Positions 9,632 through 19,258 are shown, counted from the stretch's first letter. The stretch is 64,000 nucleotides of DNA from Azospirillum brasilense (GCF_008365405.1 NZ_QOKV01000002.1:124001-188000), one strand, 5' to 3'. Notes: a model not told the origin generated them from the letters alone. Numbers and translations are program-made.

Positions 9632-10408
9632 ATGTTTGACGATCTGAAGGGCAAGCGCGTTCTGATCACCGGCTCCACGCAGGGCATCGGCCTCGCGGCG
9701 GTGGAAGCGTTCGCCCGCGCCGGCGCCAAGGTCGCCATGAACGGCCGCCGCGTCCCGGCGGACCTGGAGGCCACGCTGGCTCGTCTGAACGGGCTGGGCG
9801 GCGAGGTCGTCTTCCTCCCGGCCGACGTGTCGGACAGCGCGGCGTGCGGCACGCTCGTCGAAGCCTTCGTGGAGCGCTTCGGCGGCCTCGACGTGCTCAT
9901 CAACAACGCGGGCGGTCTGGTCGCGCGCAAGCCGCTGCCGGAGATCGACGACGACTTCTTCGACGCGGTGACCGACCTGAACTCCCGCTCCGCGCTGATG
10001 GTGACCAAGCACGCCCTGCCGCACCTGAAGGCCGCGGCGGCGCAGAACGGCACCACCTCTTCGGTGATCTCGGTCGGTTCGGTCGCCGGCTACACCGGCG
10101 GCGGTCCGGGTGCTGGCCTGTACGGCGCGGCCAAGGCGTGGCTGCACAACATCCAGAAGAACTGGGTGGCCTTCCACACCAAGGACGGCATCCGCTTCAA
10201 CATGGTCTCGCCGGGCACCTTCGACACGGCCTTCCACGCCGACAAGGACGAGGACACCAAGGCCCGCATCGGCTCCGGCTTCCCGATGGGCCGCTTCGGC
10301 CGTCCGGAGGAATGCGCCCCGACTTTCCTGTTCTTCGCGTCGCACGCCTGCAGCGGCTACATCACCGGGCAGGTTCTCGACGTCAACGGCGGCCAGTACA
10401 TGCCGTAA
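9632..10408 (+). CDS. Short-chain dehydrogenase, probable sugar 1-dehydrogenase
   Basis: A 258-residue classical SDR with TGSTQGIG nucleotide-binding motif (residue 14 on), NNAGG near 90 and the catalytic Tyr/Lys in GLYGAAKAW near 165-170. The neighbours suggest it oxidises D-galactose (or a related aldose) at C1 to the lactone. SDR substrate cannot be read from sequence alone. It ends the operon, 47 bp from a gene on the opposite strand, with no clear hairpin terminator. Confidence 0.85.
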   Translation: MFDDLKGKRVLITGSTQGIGLAAVEAFARAGAKVAMNGRRVPADLEATLARLNGLGGEVVFLPADVSDSAACGTLVEAFVERFGGLDVLINNAGGLVARKPLPEIDDDFFDAVTDLNSRSALMVTKHALPHLKAAAAQNGTTSSVISVGSVAGYTGGGPGAGLYGAAKAWLHNIQKNWVAFHTKDGIRFNMVSPGTFDTAFHADKDEDTKARIGSGFPMGRFGRPEECAPTFLFFASHACSGYITGQVLDVNGGQYMP

Positions 10409-10454
10409 AGGGCACATGCCGTAACGCTTGGTGGTTCCGTCCGCGTCCGCTTGG

Positions 10455-10892
10455 TCAGAGCGGGCGCGGCGGGATCGCGGCGGTGAAAGCCGCCGTTTTG
10501 GCGGCGATGGCCGGCAGGGTGGGGGAGGGCCCGCCATCCTCGCACCGCAGCTGGCGGGCCACCGCGTGCAGGGTGCCGTGATGGCGGCGGCAGAGGATGC
10601 CGTCGGCGTCACGGTCGTAGAGCCGGACGAACTGGACGGGAGCCGCCCCGTCCTCCGCATGGACCTCCACCTCCACCAGATGGGTGCAGAAGGAGCAGGC
10701 GGTCAGCGGGTCCGTCGAATCGAAGGCCACGCCGGCCTCCAGACAGCGCCGGGCGAAGGCCTCCAGAAGCACCGACGCGCTGTCCACCGTTTCCAGCCCG
10801 CGCAGGGCGCGCACGACGTCGCGCATATGGCCGACCTCCGGCAGGATCAGCCCGGCGGCGGAATGGCGGTCGTGGATCACCAGCTTCATCAT
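10455..10892 (-). CDS. Uncharacterised protein, paralogue of the gene at 39974-40384
   Basis: A 145-residue protein I do not recognise. Both paralogues begin M-KLVI-D-H-AAGL and share an SAS-LE-A-RCL block near residue 40-50, a DPL-C segment, THLVEVEV or THIVEVHL near 70, and a D-DG-LCRRHH or D-GTPCRRLHDSLE block near 100. The conserved Cys and His residues suggest metal binding, but this is a guess. Its ATG overlaps the stop of the upstream small Cys-rich gene (ATGA), so the two are coupled. It converges on the sugar-acid operon. Confidence 0.75.
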   Translation of the reverse strand: MMKLVIHDRHSAAGLILPEVGHMRDVVRALRGLETVDSASVLLEAFARRCLEAGVAFDSTDPLTACSFCTHLVEVEVHAEDGAAPVQFVRLYDRDADGILCRRHHGTLHAVARQLRCEDGGPSPTLPAIAAKTAAFTAAIPPRPL

Positions 10893-11158
10893 GATGCGCA
10901 AGCCGTCTTGAACCGGGCGTCCCGGTGGTTGACCGTCCGGTGGTTTGTCGGGCCGCTCGTGGCGTAGCCGGGCCGGTTCGACCACACCCGCTGGCGGATG
11001 CGGATCTGCGTCCGGCAGTCGGCCGAGCAGTAGAGCGGGGCGGGGCCGCGGCCGGATGCGCGGGTGAACGGACGCCCACAGCAGGCGCAATGCAGCTTGG
11101 GCGTGGGAAGAGGTGGTGTCGTACGGGCGTGTGTCGGCGTCGGCATGGCTGGATTCAC
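10889..11158 (-). CDS. Small Cys-rich zinc-ribbon-like protein
   Basis: 89 residues with a CACCGRPF knuckle (residues about 24-27) and YCSADCR (about 43-47), a CxxC-x(n)-CxxxC pattern typical of small zinc ribbons. A basic stretch follows. The reality of the gene is supported by the four-base ATGA overlap with the next gene. The start is probably GTG 11158 with GGAAA eight bases upstream; ATG 11146 is an alternative. A TATAGT -10-like hexamer lies on the minus strand at 11187-11182. Function unknown; nucleic-acid or protein binding is possible. Confidence 0.6.
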   Translation of the reverse strand: MNPAMPTPTHARTTPPLPTPKLHCACCGRPFTRASGRGPAPLYCSADCRTQIRIRQRVWSNRPGYATSGPTNHRTVNHRDARFKTACAS

Positions 11159-11550
11159 GAAGCATTTCCAAAGTTGGACGGACTATACGGGTGGTCTGTG
11201 ACAGTTTGACGGGTGGGGGCGGGCTACCACTTTTTCGCGTCCCGCCCGCCGCTCGCGGACACGGAAACGCCATCGAGCACCGGCCGGTTCCCATGACAGG
11301 ACGTGGCGTTTGGTAATGTCGGGCGATGCTTAAAATGCAGTTGTTTTTCCGGCAGAACATAATCAGAAACGGTCTCTTATGGAGCGAATGGCACCGACAA
11401 ATTGTCTTTGCCGATAAAAGATCGCGTTGTAATGTCCCTTTGGCGGACGAGGGTGTTTCTGCGGACCGGTCATGCACTGGTTGTGGCCGGCGCCCCTGAT
11501 CGGGGGCAGTGCCGGATCGTCCCTTTCCGCCGCAAGAGGAAGGGGCGGAT
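11159..11550. other. Intergenic region, divergent promoters expected
   Basis: This stretch separates the small Cys-rich gene (minus strand) from the REC-kinase gene (plus strand). Apart from the -10-like TATAGT at 11187-11182, I see no convincing gene, RNA or strong dyad. The part from 11330 to 11440 is richer in A+T than its surroundings. Confidence 0.5.
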
Positions 11551-12780
11551 ATGGGAGCACCGACGAAGGCGACGATTCTCATCGTGGATGACACCGCCGA
11601 CAACCTGTCGCTGCTGAGCAGCCACCTGAAATCTATTTATGCTGTCAAGACCGTGAACAACGGCGATGCCGCGTTGCGCGTCGCCTTTTCCGACCATCCG
11701 CCGGATCTGATCCTGCTCGACGTCATGATGCCGAGCATGGATGGGTACGAGGTGTGCCGCCGCCTGAAGGCCGATCCGCGGACCTGCGACGTTCCGGTGA
11801 TCTTCCTCACCGCCAGAACGTCCGTCGAGGACGAGAAATTCGGGCTGGACCTGGGAGCGGTCGATTACATCAGCAAGCCGATCAGCCCCCCCATCGTCTT
11901 GGCGCGGGTGAAAAACCACTTGTCATTGAAGGCCACCGCCGATTCGCTGCGGGCGACCGTGGAGGAGGTGCGCGCCGCCCACAGCCGGTTGGAGGAAACG
12001 CAGCAACATCTGATCCAGACGGAGAAGATGGCGGCGCTGGGCCTGCTGGTGTCCGGCGTAGCGCATGAGATCAACACGCCGATCGGCGTGGCCCTGACCG
12101 CGGTGTCCCATCTCTCCGGGCTCGTCGAATCGCTGGCCTCGCAATTCCAGAGCGGAGCGATCCGCAAGTCCGACCTTGCCCGGTTTCTGGAGAACGCGCG
12201 GGAAGGGACGCTGCTCGTCACCACCAACATCGTGCGTACCGCCAATCTGATCCAGAGCTTCAAGCAGGTGGTGGTCGACCGCGCCGGCTCGGAACGGCGG
12301 GTGTTCGACCTCAAGGACTATCTGTCCGACGCGCTGTTCGGGCTGGACCCGCACCTGCGCGAGGCCGGGCACAGCCTCTCCATTTCCTGCCCCGCCGGGC
12401 TGACCATCGACAGCCATCCCGGCCCGCTGTCGGAGGTGCTGTCCATCCTGATCCGCAACGCCGTTGCCCATGCCTTTCGACCGGGCCAGAGCGGACGCGT
12501 CACCCTGGCGGTCACGCCACTGGAGGAGGATTGGGTGGAACTGCGCCTGTCCGACGACGGCAAGGGGATCGACCCGGACCACCTGTCCAAGCTGTTCGAT
12601 CCTTTCTTCACCACCCGCCGAGGCATCGAATTTCCGGGGCTGGGGCTCTACATCGCCTTCAACCTCGTCCATCAGGTGCTTCAGGGGACCATCGATGTGG
12701 AAAGCCTGCCCGGCGGCGGAGCCAGCTTCGTCGTCCGCATGCCGCGGCGCGTCTCCGCCTTGGCCGAAGCGCCGGCCTGA
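11551..12780 (+). CDS. Response-regulator/histidine-kinase fusion (REC-HisKA-HATPase)
   Basis: 409 residues with an N-terminal receiver domain (about 7-125; phospho-acceptor Asp in LILLDVMMP, Lys in SKPISPP), a coiled-coil linker, a dimerisation domain with H-box GVAHEINTP near 170 and a C-terminal ATPase with DDGKGI and GLGLYIAF. It has no membrane segment, so it is cytoplasmic and takes its signal through the receiver. AAGAGGAAGGGG sets the start. It faces the minus-strand hybrid kinase operon, and its receiver closely resembles that of the stand-alone regulator at 12821. This may be one phosphorelay (inference). Confidence 0.9.
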   Translation: MGAPTKATILIVDDTADNLSLLSSHLKSIYAVKTVNNGDAALRVAFSDHPPDLILLDVMMPSMDGYEVCRRLKADPRTCDVPVIFLTARTSVEDEKFGLDLGAVDYISKPISPPIVLARVKNHLSLKATADSLRATVEEVRAAHSRLEETQQHLIQTEKMAALGLLVSGVAHEINTPIGVALTAVSHLSGLVESLASQFQSGAIRKSDLARFLENAREGTLLVTTNIVRTANLIQSFKQVVVDRAGSERRVFDLKDYLSDALFGLDPHLREAGHSLSISCPAGLTIDSHPGPLSEVLSILIRNAVAHAFRPGQSGRVTLAVTPLEEDWVELRLSDDGKGIDPDHLSKLFDPFFTTRRGIEFPGLGLYIAFNLVHQVLQGTIDVESLPGGGASFVVRMPRRVSALAEAPA

Positions 12781-12820
12781 CGCCGGCGCGCAACGCCGCG
12801 CCTCGCATGGGAACCGGATG

Positions 12821-13228
12821 TCAGGATGCCGAAATGCGGGCGGCAACCCGCTGCAGCACTGCCGGAGGATCGACCGGCTTGGCGATGTAATCCACCGCCC
12901 CCATGGCGAAGCCGTGCTCCCGATCGGCCTCGTCGGCCCGTCCCGTCAGGAAGATCACCGGGATGTCGCGGGTTGCCGGCGCTTTCTTCAGGGCGGCGCA
13001 GACCTCGTAGCCGTCCATCTCCGGCATCACCACGTCCAGCAGGATCAAATCGGGCGCCGGGATGGAGGCGGCAATCTCCAACGCCTTGCGCCCGTTGTTG
13101 GCGACCTTCACCCTGTAGCTCTCCTTCAGCAGTCCGCTCAGCAGCTTCAGGTTGTCCGGCGTGTCGTCCACGATGAGGATCATGGCTTTCGACTCAGCGG
13201 GAGCCGATGCGGGCGATGCAATGTCCAT
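12821..13228 (-). CDS. Single-domain response regulator
   Basis: 135 residues, almost all one receiver domain with acidic pocket ILIVDDT, phospho-acceptor Asp in [15 protein letters not shown], Thr in FLTGR and Lys in AKPVDPP. There is no output domain. It is the last gene of the four-gene minus-strand operon, 42 bp after the hybrid kinase, so it is a likely target of that kinase's phosphotransfer domain. Its receiver is a near twin of the one at 11551. Confidence 0.9.
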   Translation of the reverse strand: MDIASPASAPAESKAMILIVDDTPDNLKLLSGLLKESYRVKVANNGRKALEIAASIPAPDLILLDVVMPEMDGYEVCAALKKAPATRDIPVIFLTGRADEADREHGFAMGAVDYIAKPVDPPAVLQRVAARISAS

Positions 13229-13270
13229 GGGATCGTTCCGATTTGGGGAGGCGGCAAGGCCGACGGCCGG

Positions 13271-16200
13271 TCAGGCTTGGACAGTCGCGCTGCGCTCGGT
13301 CAACGCTGAGTCCAGAGTGGTGGCGGCCTCGTCGAAGTCGAAATTGCGGATCTGGCCGGCGATGGCCTCGAACCGGTCGGGGAAGGCGGCTTGCAGAAGG
13401 TGGGCGTTCGCCGTCAGCACCTCCTCGGCGTCCGGGTCGCTGTCGAGCAGAAGCTGGCGGAGTTGGCCGCACAGGGTGTGAAGCTCGTCCGCATCCACCG
13501 TGGCAGTCCGGGCTCCGGACGGTGCGGCGGTGCCCGTCGGTGTCAACGCCGCTTCAAGATGGGCGAGAAGAGCACCCAACGGCGGTTCCAATTCGGCCAG
13601 CCGCGCGTCGATTTCCGAGCGGGGCCCGGAGTCGCGGATGACCGCCTCCAGACCGGCGGCGGCGTCCTGGACGGGGTGGGCGCCGATGTTTCCGGCGGTG
13701 CCCTTCAGCGTGTGGGCAAGGCGCTCCGCCGCGGCGAGGTCGCCCGCGTCCAGCGCCGTGCGGATGGCGGTCGCCACCCCGCGCTGCCCGGCGGTGAACT
13801 TGCGCAGCAGGTCGAGGTAGAGGCGCTTCTTGCCGAGCACCCGCGACAGCCCGGTGGCGGTGTCCAACCCTGGAACACCGACGGGTAGGTCACCCGCATC
13901 CTCTGCAACCGGGGCCAGGAGGGAAGCGGGCGCCTCGGCGCCCAGCCCCGGCCGGGGCGTCACCCAGTCCAGCAGGGTGGCCCACAGCGCGCCGGGGTCG
14001 ATGGGCTTGGCCAGATAGTCGTTCATGCCCGCATCGAGGCAACGCTCGCGGTCGGTCTGCATGGCGTTGGCGGTCATCGCGACGATGGGCAAGTCGGCGA
14101 ATCCCAGACGACGGATTTCCAGGGTCGCGGCGACGCCGTCCATGACGGGCATCTGCATGTCCATCAGCACGAGGTCGTAGTGGGCCGCCTGCACCATGTC
14201 CACGGCGATGGCGCCGTTCTCCGCGACCTCCACCACCAGCCCGGCGTCGCCCAGCAACTCGCAGGCCACCTGCTGGTTCAGATCGTTGTCCTCGGCCAGC
14301 AGGATGCGGGCGCCGCGCAGGCGCGGCAGGTCGGCGGTGGACGCGGCGGCCGGCACCGGGAGGGCGTCCGCGGCCTGATCGTCGGCGCCCAGCACCCGCA
14401 TGATGCCGTCGAACAGGGCGGACGGGTTGACTGGCTTGAACAGCACCTCTTCGATCGCCGTGTTCTCGGCGCCCCTCAGCACCTCCTCCCGGCCATAGGA
14501 GGTGACCATGATGTGGTGGGGGGCTTGGTCCAACTCCAGCGCGGCGAGGCCGGCGGAGGTTTCCAGCCCGTCCATGCCCGGCATCTGCCAGTCGAGCAGC
14601 ACGACGCGGAAGGGACGGCCCTCGCGTGCCGCGAATCGCGCCGCCTGGATGGCCGCCGGACCGGAGTCCACAGCCTCGGCGGTAAAGGACATGGCCGCCA
14701 GCATGTCGGTCAGCACGACGCGGGCGTTCTCGTTGTCGTCCACCACCAGACAGCGCAGGCCGCGCAGGTCTGGTCGCGGCAGCAGCACGCGGCGCGGCTT
14801 GTCGCGGCCCAGCCGGGCGGTGAACCAGAAGCAGGAGCCGCGACCCGGCGCGCTGTCCACCCCGACCGAACCGCCCATCAACTCGGCCAGCCGCTTGGAG
14901 ATCGCCAACCCCAGGCCGGTGCCGCCGTACTTGCGGGTGGTCGAGGCGTCGGCCTGCTGGAAGCTCTGGAAAAGCTGGCCTTTCTGCTCATTGCTCAGGC
15001 CGATTCCGGTGTCGCGCACCTCGAAGCGGACCAGCAGTTCGCTGCCAACCTCCTCCTCCAGCCGGACGATGATGGCGATTTCGCCGCGCTCGGTGAACTT
15101 GACCGCGTTGTTGGCGTAGTTGACCAGAATCTGCCCGATGCGCAGCGGATCGCCGATCAGGTCGCTGGGCACGGTCTGGGCGACGTCGAAGATCAGCTCC
15201 AGGCCCTTGGCCGCAGCCTTCTCCGCGATCAGGTCGGCCAGGGTGCCCAGCACCTTGTCCAGGTGGAAGCCGGTGCGCTCGACGCTCAGCTTTCCGGCCT
15301 CGATCTTGGAGAAATCCAGAATGTCGTTGATGATGCCCAGCAGATGCTGGCCGGACTGGCTGATCTTGAGGACGTAGTCGCGCTGGCGCGGCGTCAGGTC
15401 GGTCTTCAGCGCCAGATGCGACAGGCCGATCACCGCGTTCATCGGTGTGCGGATCTCGTGGCTCATGTTGGCCAGGAAGCTGGCCTTCGCCTGGGACGCC
15501 GCCTCCGCCCGGTCGCGGGTCAGGCGCAGTTCCTCGGCCTGGGTGCCCAACCGGACGACGGCGTTCAGGATGCTGTCCAGTTCCTGGGTGCGGGCGCCGG
15601 GAAGCCGGATGTCGCGCTCGCCCTCGCCGATGCGGCGCAGGCCGTCGGCCGCAAACAGCAGCGGCCGCACCACATGGCGGCGGATCAGCAGACCGGCGGC
15701 GATGAAGATCGCCAGCACCGCTACGAAAGCGAATTGAATGACCTGCGACACCAGACGGGTTCGCTCCTGGATCTGGCCCAGGCGGCCCGCCGTCAGTTCG
15801 GTCACGTCGACCAGCAGCCGGTCGCCGACCGTGTTCAGTTCCACAAGCGTCTGCGCCCATGTCTCGGCGAGGCGCTCCTCCTCGGCCGTCGGGGGGGTGT
15901 CGCCGGCGGGAGCGCCCTCCGACCGCCGGGCTTTCGCCGAGGAAATCCGCCGGATGACCGAATAGGCGTCCGTCACCTGCCGCTTCAGCGTGGGATCGAA
16001 CTGGAAGGTCGGGTGGAAGGCCAGCGCCTGGGCGGCCAGCAGGGACTCGCGGCGGCGGCGGGGGTCCTCCGTGAAGAGGACGATCGCCCCCGACTGCTTC
16101 AGCCGCTCCAGATTCACGACGGCACGCTGACGTTCCAGGATCAGCGGCACCATGCGGTCCTGGCTGTCGGCGGCCAGCCGCTCCATCTTGCCCTGCTCCG

Positions 16201-16312
16201 CGACGATGCCGACGAAGAGCATGCCGATCAACGCGAGCAGAATCGCGCCGCCGGTGAGAATCGCCGGCTGCAGCCGTACGCGGGGATGCCTGCGGTCGCG
16301 GGCGGACGTCAT
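13271..16312 (-). CDS. Hybrid sensor histidine kinase with two receivers and Hpt domain
   Basis: A 1013-residue membrane kinase. In order it has TM1 (about 16-38), a mostly helical periplasmic region (about 40-185), TM2 (about 188-208), HAMP, a dimerisation domain with H-box [13 protein letters not shown], ATPase ([15 protein letters not shown]), a first receiver ([18 protein letters not shown]), a second receiver ([21 protein letters not shown]) and a C-terminal Hpt with [13 protein letters not shown]. This is a BarA/TorS-like multistep relay. It starts 14 bp after the upstream binding-protein gene, which suggests that the periplasmic domain reads those proteins, as in TorT/TorS (inference). 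Confidence 0.93.
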   Translation of the reverse strand: MTSARDRRHPRVRLQPAILTGGAILLALIGMLFVGIVAEQGKMERLAADSQDRMVPLILERQRAVVNLERLKQSGAIVLFTEDPRRRRESLLAAQALAFHPTFQFDPTLKRQVTDAYSVIRRISSAKARRSEGAPAGDTPPTAEEERLAETWAQTLVELNTVGDRLLVDVTELTAGRLGQIQERTRLVSQVIQFAFVAVLAIFIAAGLLIRRHVVRPLLFAADGLRRIGEGERDIRLPGARTQELDSILNAVVRLGTQAEELRLTRDRAEAASQAKASFLANMSHEIRTPMNAVIGLSHLALKTDLTPRQRDYVLKISQSGQHLLGIINDILDFSKIEAGKLSVERTGFHLDKVLGTLADLIAEKAAAKGLELIFDVAQTVPSDLIGDPLRIGQILVNYANNAVKFTERGEIAIIVRLEEEVGSELLVRFEVRDTGIGLSNEQKGQLFQSFQQADASTTRKYGGTGLGLAISKRLAELMGGSVGVDSAPGRGSCFWFTARLGRDKPRRVLLPRPDLRGLRCLVVDDNENARVVLTDMLAAMSFTAEAVDSGPAAIQAARFAAREGRPFRVVLLDWQMPGMDGLETSAGLAALELDQAPHHIMVTSYGREEVLRGAENTAIEEVLFKPVNPSALFDGIMRVLGADDQAADALPVPAAASTADLPRLRGARILLAEDNDLNQQVACELLGDAGLVVEVAENGAIAVDMVQAAHYDLVLMDMQMPVMDGVAATLEIRRLGFADLPIVAMTANAMQTDRERCLDAGMNDYLAKPIDPGALWATLLDWVTPRPGLGAEAPASLLAPVAEDAGDLPVGVPGLDTATGLSRVLGKKRLYLDLLRKFTAGQRGVATAIRTALDAGDLAAAERLAHTLKGTAGNIGAHPVQDAAAGLEAVIRDSGPRSEIDARLAELEPPLGALLAHLEAALTPTGTAAPSGARTATVDADELHTLCGQLRQLLLDSDPDAEEVLTANAHLLQAAFPDRFEAIAGQIRNFDFDEAATTLDSALTERSATVQA

Positions 16313-16325
16313 GGCCGGTACCGGG

Positions 16326-17147
16326 TCAGTAGATGTCGAAGGGGAAGTAGCTGCGGTTGATCCGCTGGTAGGTGCCGTCGTTGCGCAAGGCCGTCAGGGC
16401 CCGGTCCACCGATGCCTTCAGCTCGTGCTGGCCGGGCGGGAAGACGATGTGCACGGTCCCCCCCAGCCCGTCCTCGGACATCGGGGTGCCGATGGTCTCG
16501 AATCCGTCTCCTGAGTCGGACAGCAGGAAATGCACCACGTTCAGCGTCGGACCGATGGCCATGTCGCTCTGTCCGCTGCGCATGGCTTCCCACAGGTCGT
16601 CGAGCGTGGACACGGGGATCAGATTGGATTGCAGCTTCGGATCGGCGTCGGCCAGACGGACCAGAGCCGCGTGCTGCCGCGAACCGCGGATGGCGGCGAC
16701 GCGCCGGCTGCGGATCGCCTCCTCCAGGCTCAGTTCCGGCATGCCCCGGTGCCCGACCAGGCTGGTGCTCGACCGCCAGTAGGGAATCGAGAACAGGAGC
16801 CGCTGCTCCCGGTCCGGCGTGCGCAGCACGTTGCCGAATCCGATGTCGAATCGGCCCGCGGCGACGTCGTCGATGATCTGCTTGAAGGGGGCCGCGTCAA
16901 AGCTGCACACGGCGCCCAGCGAGCGACACAGTTCCCGTCCGAAATCGACGTTGAAGCCGACCAAGCCCCCTCCGGCGTCGCGGTCGCTGAAAGGCGGAGA
17001 ATGGTCGATGACCACGACACGCAGGACCGGCCGGCCGGTCGGCGGAGGCGCATCAGCCTGGACCGGTTGCGGCAGCATAAGGCCGGCCAGCAGGACCGCG
17101 ACGGTCAGTACGGCGTATGCGGTGGGGAAGCGCATGCGTGAGCCCAT
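16326..17147 (-). CDS. Family 3 periplasmic solute-binding protein (second of pair)
   Basis: 273 residues with an N-terminal signal peptide (cleaved near PVQADAPPP) and a family 3 extracellular solute-binding fold ([26 protein letters not shown]). The start at 17147 is chosen because GAGG overlapping the upstream stop lies six bases before it, and the signal peptide begins soon after. There is no ABC permease or ATPase nearby. With a hybrid kinase directly downstream it is more likely a sensor accessory than a transport receptor. The C-terminus FPFDIY resembles the LPFRMY end of its neighbour, pointing to a tandem duplication. Confidence 0.87.
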   Translation of the reverse strand: MGSRMRFPTAYAVLTVAVLLAGLMLPQPVQADAPPPTGRPVLRVVVIDHSPPFSDRDAGGGLVGFNVDFGRELCRSLGAVCSFDAAPFKQIIDDVAAGRFDIGFGNVLRTPDREQRLLFSIPYWRSSTSLVGHRGMPELSLEEAIRSRRVAAIRGSRQHAALVRLADADPKLQSNLIPVSTLDDLWEAMRSGQSDMAIGPTLNVVHFLLSDSGDGFETIGTPMSEDGLGGTVHIVFPPGQHELKASVDRALTALRNDGTYQRINRSYFPFDIY

Positions 17148-17154
17148 CGGCGCC

Positions 17155-17931
17155 TCAGTACATCCGGAAGGGCAGGAAACGGGAGCTGATGGTGTCATAG
17201 CGTCCATCCGCAAGGATCGCGCGCAGGGCCATGTTGACGCGGTCGCGCAGCTCCTCGCGCCCCAGCGGCAGGGCGATGGCGGATTCGCCGCCCAACCCGC
17301 TCTCGGTCAGCGGATCGCCCACCACCTCCAGCGCCTCCCCTTCCGCGCTGGTCAGCAGGTGGACGGTGACGGCGGTCGGAGCCAGCGCCAGATCGACCCG
17401 TCCGTCCAGAACGGCGCGCAACGCCTCCGCCTGATCGTCGTAGATCTCGATCGTGCCGCCGACGTTCTTCGCGGTCAGGTAGTCGTACTGCTTCGATCCG
17501 CGGGTAACGGAGATGCGCTTCCCCGCCAGATCCGGCGCCACGCCCAACATCCATTCGCCGGCCCGGCCGATGTAGCTGGAACTGGACCGCTTGTGACGGT
17601 CGGTGAAAAGGTACTTCTTCATCCGCTCCGGAGTCTTCAGGATGCTGGCGACCGCGAAGTCGGCGGCGTTGCGGTCGAGCAGATCCAGGACTTCCGGAAA
17701 CTGCAGGGCGGTGATCTCGCAGCGGATGCCCATCGTGTCGCAAAGCGCGCGGGCGATCTCCACCTCGAACCCAGTCAACTTTCCTTGATCGTCCACCATC
17801 GCGTAGGGCGCCATCTTCCAGGTCAGCACCCGGTAGACCTCATCCGCCTGGGCGGACACCGCCGCCGAGGCGCAGAGCAGGACGGAAAGCCACAAGGTCG
17901 CGACGGTGCGGAACGGCATCAGGCGGTGCAT
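17155..17931 (-). CDS. Family 3 periplasmic solute-binding protein (first of pair)
   Basis: 258 residues with a signal peptide (about 1-30, ending SAQADEV) and the family 3 binding fold (APYAMVDDQGKLTGFEVEI). It is the first gene of a minus-strand operon: two binding proteins, a hybrid kinase and a response regulator, separated by 7, 13 and 42 bp. Such proteins usually bind amino acids or small amines. No transport partners are present, which favours a role in signal detection (inference). Confidence 0.87.
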   Translation of the reverse strand: MHRLMPFRTVATLWLSVLLCASAAVSAQADEVYRVLTWKMAPYAMVDDQGKLTGFEVEIARALCDTMGIRCEITALQFPEVLDLLDRNAADFAVASILKTPERMKKYLFTDRHKRSSSSYIGRAGEWMLGVAPDLAGKRISVTRGSKQYDYLTAKNVGGTIEIYDDQAEALRAVLDGRVDLALAPTAVTVHLLTSAEGEALEVVGDPLTESGLGGESAIALPLGREELRDRVNMALRAILADGRYDTISSRFLPFRMY

Positions 17932-18054
17932 GGACTGACTCGATAAAGCGGGAAGATGGAGTGTTGCGCTCGCCTAGCGTTTCGGCGCCGTGCACACGCA
18001 GCTCACTGATTGAATTTTATCGCTTGTTACGGACCGCAGTCCGGCTTTCATGAG

Positions 18055-18082
18055 ACAATATCATCGCCTACGGATCGGTCAA
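18055..18082 (-). promoter_or_regulatory. Candidate promoter of the binding-protein/hybrid-kinase operon
   Basis: On the minus strand TTGACC (18082-18077), a 16-bp spacer and TATTGT (18060-18055) lie about 125 bp before the first binding-protein start. Confidence 0.4.
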
Positions 18083-18284
18083 GATGATCTGTAAACTTAT
18101 AGGTTGTTTTAACCCCGGAACATATCACCGCGTCGGTGTCGAACAGATCATGTTCCTTGCCAATCTCTATTTCCGGTTTCATCCGCCATGGCGAGCATCA
18201 GGCCGCCAGGGTGTGCGACGGCGCCTCGACCTTGCCGGTGGACTCCCCGACATCCTCGGTTGCGGGGGGATGCCGGCCACGACG

Positions 18285-18325
18285 TTGACAAGGAAACCGT
18301 CTCATGACAGTTTCCTAGGAAACTG
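18285..18325 (+). promoter_or_regulatory. MarR promoter with 18-bp palindromic operator
   Basis: A perfect TTGACA -35 at 18285-18290 is followed by CAGTTTCCTAGGAAACTG (18308-18325), an 18-bp perfect palindrome covering the expected -10/start area. An extra half-site GGAAAC lies at 18292-18297. MarR proteins bind palindromes of this size, and binding here would block the promoter, so autorepression is likely. Confidence 0.7.
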
Positions 18326-18337
18326 AGGGAGGGCATT

Positions 18338-18796
18338 CTGGTCGAATCGAACATCAGCCCGCTCGATGCGCATCTCGGCTATTGGCTGCGCTTCGTGTCG
18401 AATCATGTGTCCCACGCCTTTGCCGCAAAACTGGCGGGGAGGGGGGTGACCGTCGCCGAGTGGGTGGTTCTGCGCGACCTCCACGGTTGCGACGGCGCGG
18501 CACCCAGCCTGCTGGCCGACCGGTTGGGCATGACACGCGGGGCGATTTCGAAACTGGCCGACCGCCTCGCCGCCAAGGGGTTGCTCACCCGATCCGCCGA
18601 CCCGGCCAATCGGCGTTGCCAGACGCTGACGCTCACCCCGGAAGGACGGGCTCTGGTGCCGGATCTGTCCGCCTTGGCCGACCTCAACGATCTCGACTTC
18701 TTCGGCCACCTGGATCCCGCCGAGCGGGGACGGATCGAGGAAACGCTGAGAGGCATCGTCCTCCGGATGGGGCTGCGCTCCATTCCCGTCGATTGA
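18338..18796 (+). CDS. MarR-family transcriptional regulator
   Basis: About 152 residues with the winged helix-turn-helix of MarR (AEWVVLRDL, LGMTRGAISKLADRLAAKGL, SADPANRRCQTLTLTPEG). The conserved protein clearly begins before the first GTG (18395): the frame upstream reads SPLDAHLGYWLRFVSNHV, which is usual MarR N-terminal sequence. No ATG, GTG or TTG is available between the in-frame stop at 18305 and that point. CTG 18338 or ATT 18335, right behind GAGGGAGGG, is therefore the probable non-standard start. The palindrome just upstream suggests autoregulation. The DUF1398 gene 30 bp downstream is probably its partner. Confidence 0.85.
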   Translation: MVESNISPLDAHLGYWLRFVSNHVSHAFAAKLAGRGVTVAEWVVLRDLHGCDGAAPSLLADRLGMTRGAISKLADRLAAKGLLTRSADPANRRCQTLTLTPEGRALVPDLSALADLNDLDFFGHLDPAERGRIEETLRGIVLRMGLRSIPVD

Positions 18797-18826
18797 CCGC
18801 ACATCCGACACTGCACGGAGGGACCC

Positions 18827-19228
18827 ATGACCGCCGGAACCACAGCCATCCTGCTGGAGTGCAGCCGGGCTTCGGAAGAGGAGCGCATCACCTTCCCCGA
18901 GGTCGTCGCGGCGCTGGCCGCCGCGGGGGTGGAGCGCTACCACACGGATCTCGTGCGGGCGGAGACGACCTACTATTTCCCGGACGGGACGACGGAGCGG
19001 GTGGAGATCCGGCCTTCCGCCGTGCCGCCGGCCATGGACTTCGCGGCCGACGGCGTGGAATCCGCCGTTCGCGCCATCCAGGCCGGAGCGATCCGCTACC
19101 GCGGTTTCTGTGAGCGGGTGCTTCGGGCCGGCTGCGCCGGTTGGACGGTGAGCATCCTGGGCCGGCGGGTCGTCTATTACGGCCGCAACGGCGACAGCCA
19201 CACCGAGTGGTTCCCCGGCGCGCGCTGA
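18827..19228 (+). CDS. DUF1398-family protein
   Basis: A 133-residue protein matching DUF1398 (FPEVVAALAAAGVERYHTDLVRAETTYY near the N-terminus and a C-terminal GRRVVYYGRNGDSHTEWFP). The function is not known to me; some family members carry loose database names such as phage envelope protein, without real support. GGAGGG precedes the start. It follows the MarR gene by 30 bp in the same direction and probably shares its promoter and regulation. Confidence 0.8.
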   Translation: MTAGTTAILLECSRASEEERITFPEVVAALAAAGVERYHTDLVRAETTYYFPDGTTERVEIRPSAVPPAMDFAADGVESAVRAIQAGAIRYRGFCERVLRAGCAGWTVSILGRRVVYYGRNGDSHTEWFPGAR

Positions 19229-19258
19229 CGCCGCTCGGCCGTCACCGGTCCGGGGCCG

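Larger units (their letters stand above)
17932..18337. other. Divergent intergenic region
   Basis: It holds the candidate promoter of the minus-strand signalling operon near 18055-18082 and the MarR promoter/operator at 18285-18325. The rest shows no gene that I can support; an open frame at 18084-18326 has no family resemblance and covers the MarR control region. Confidence 0.6.
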
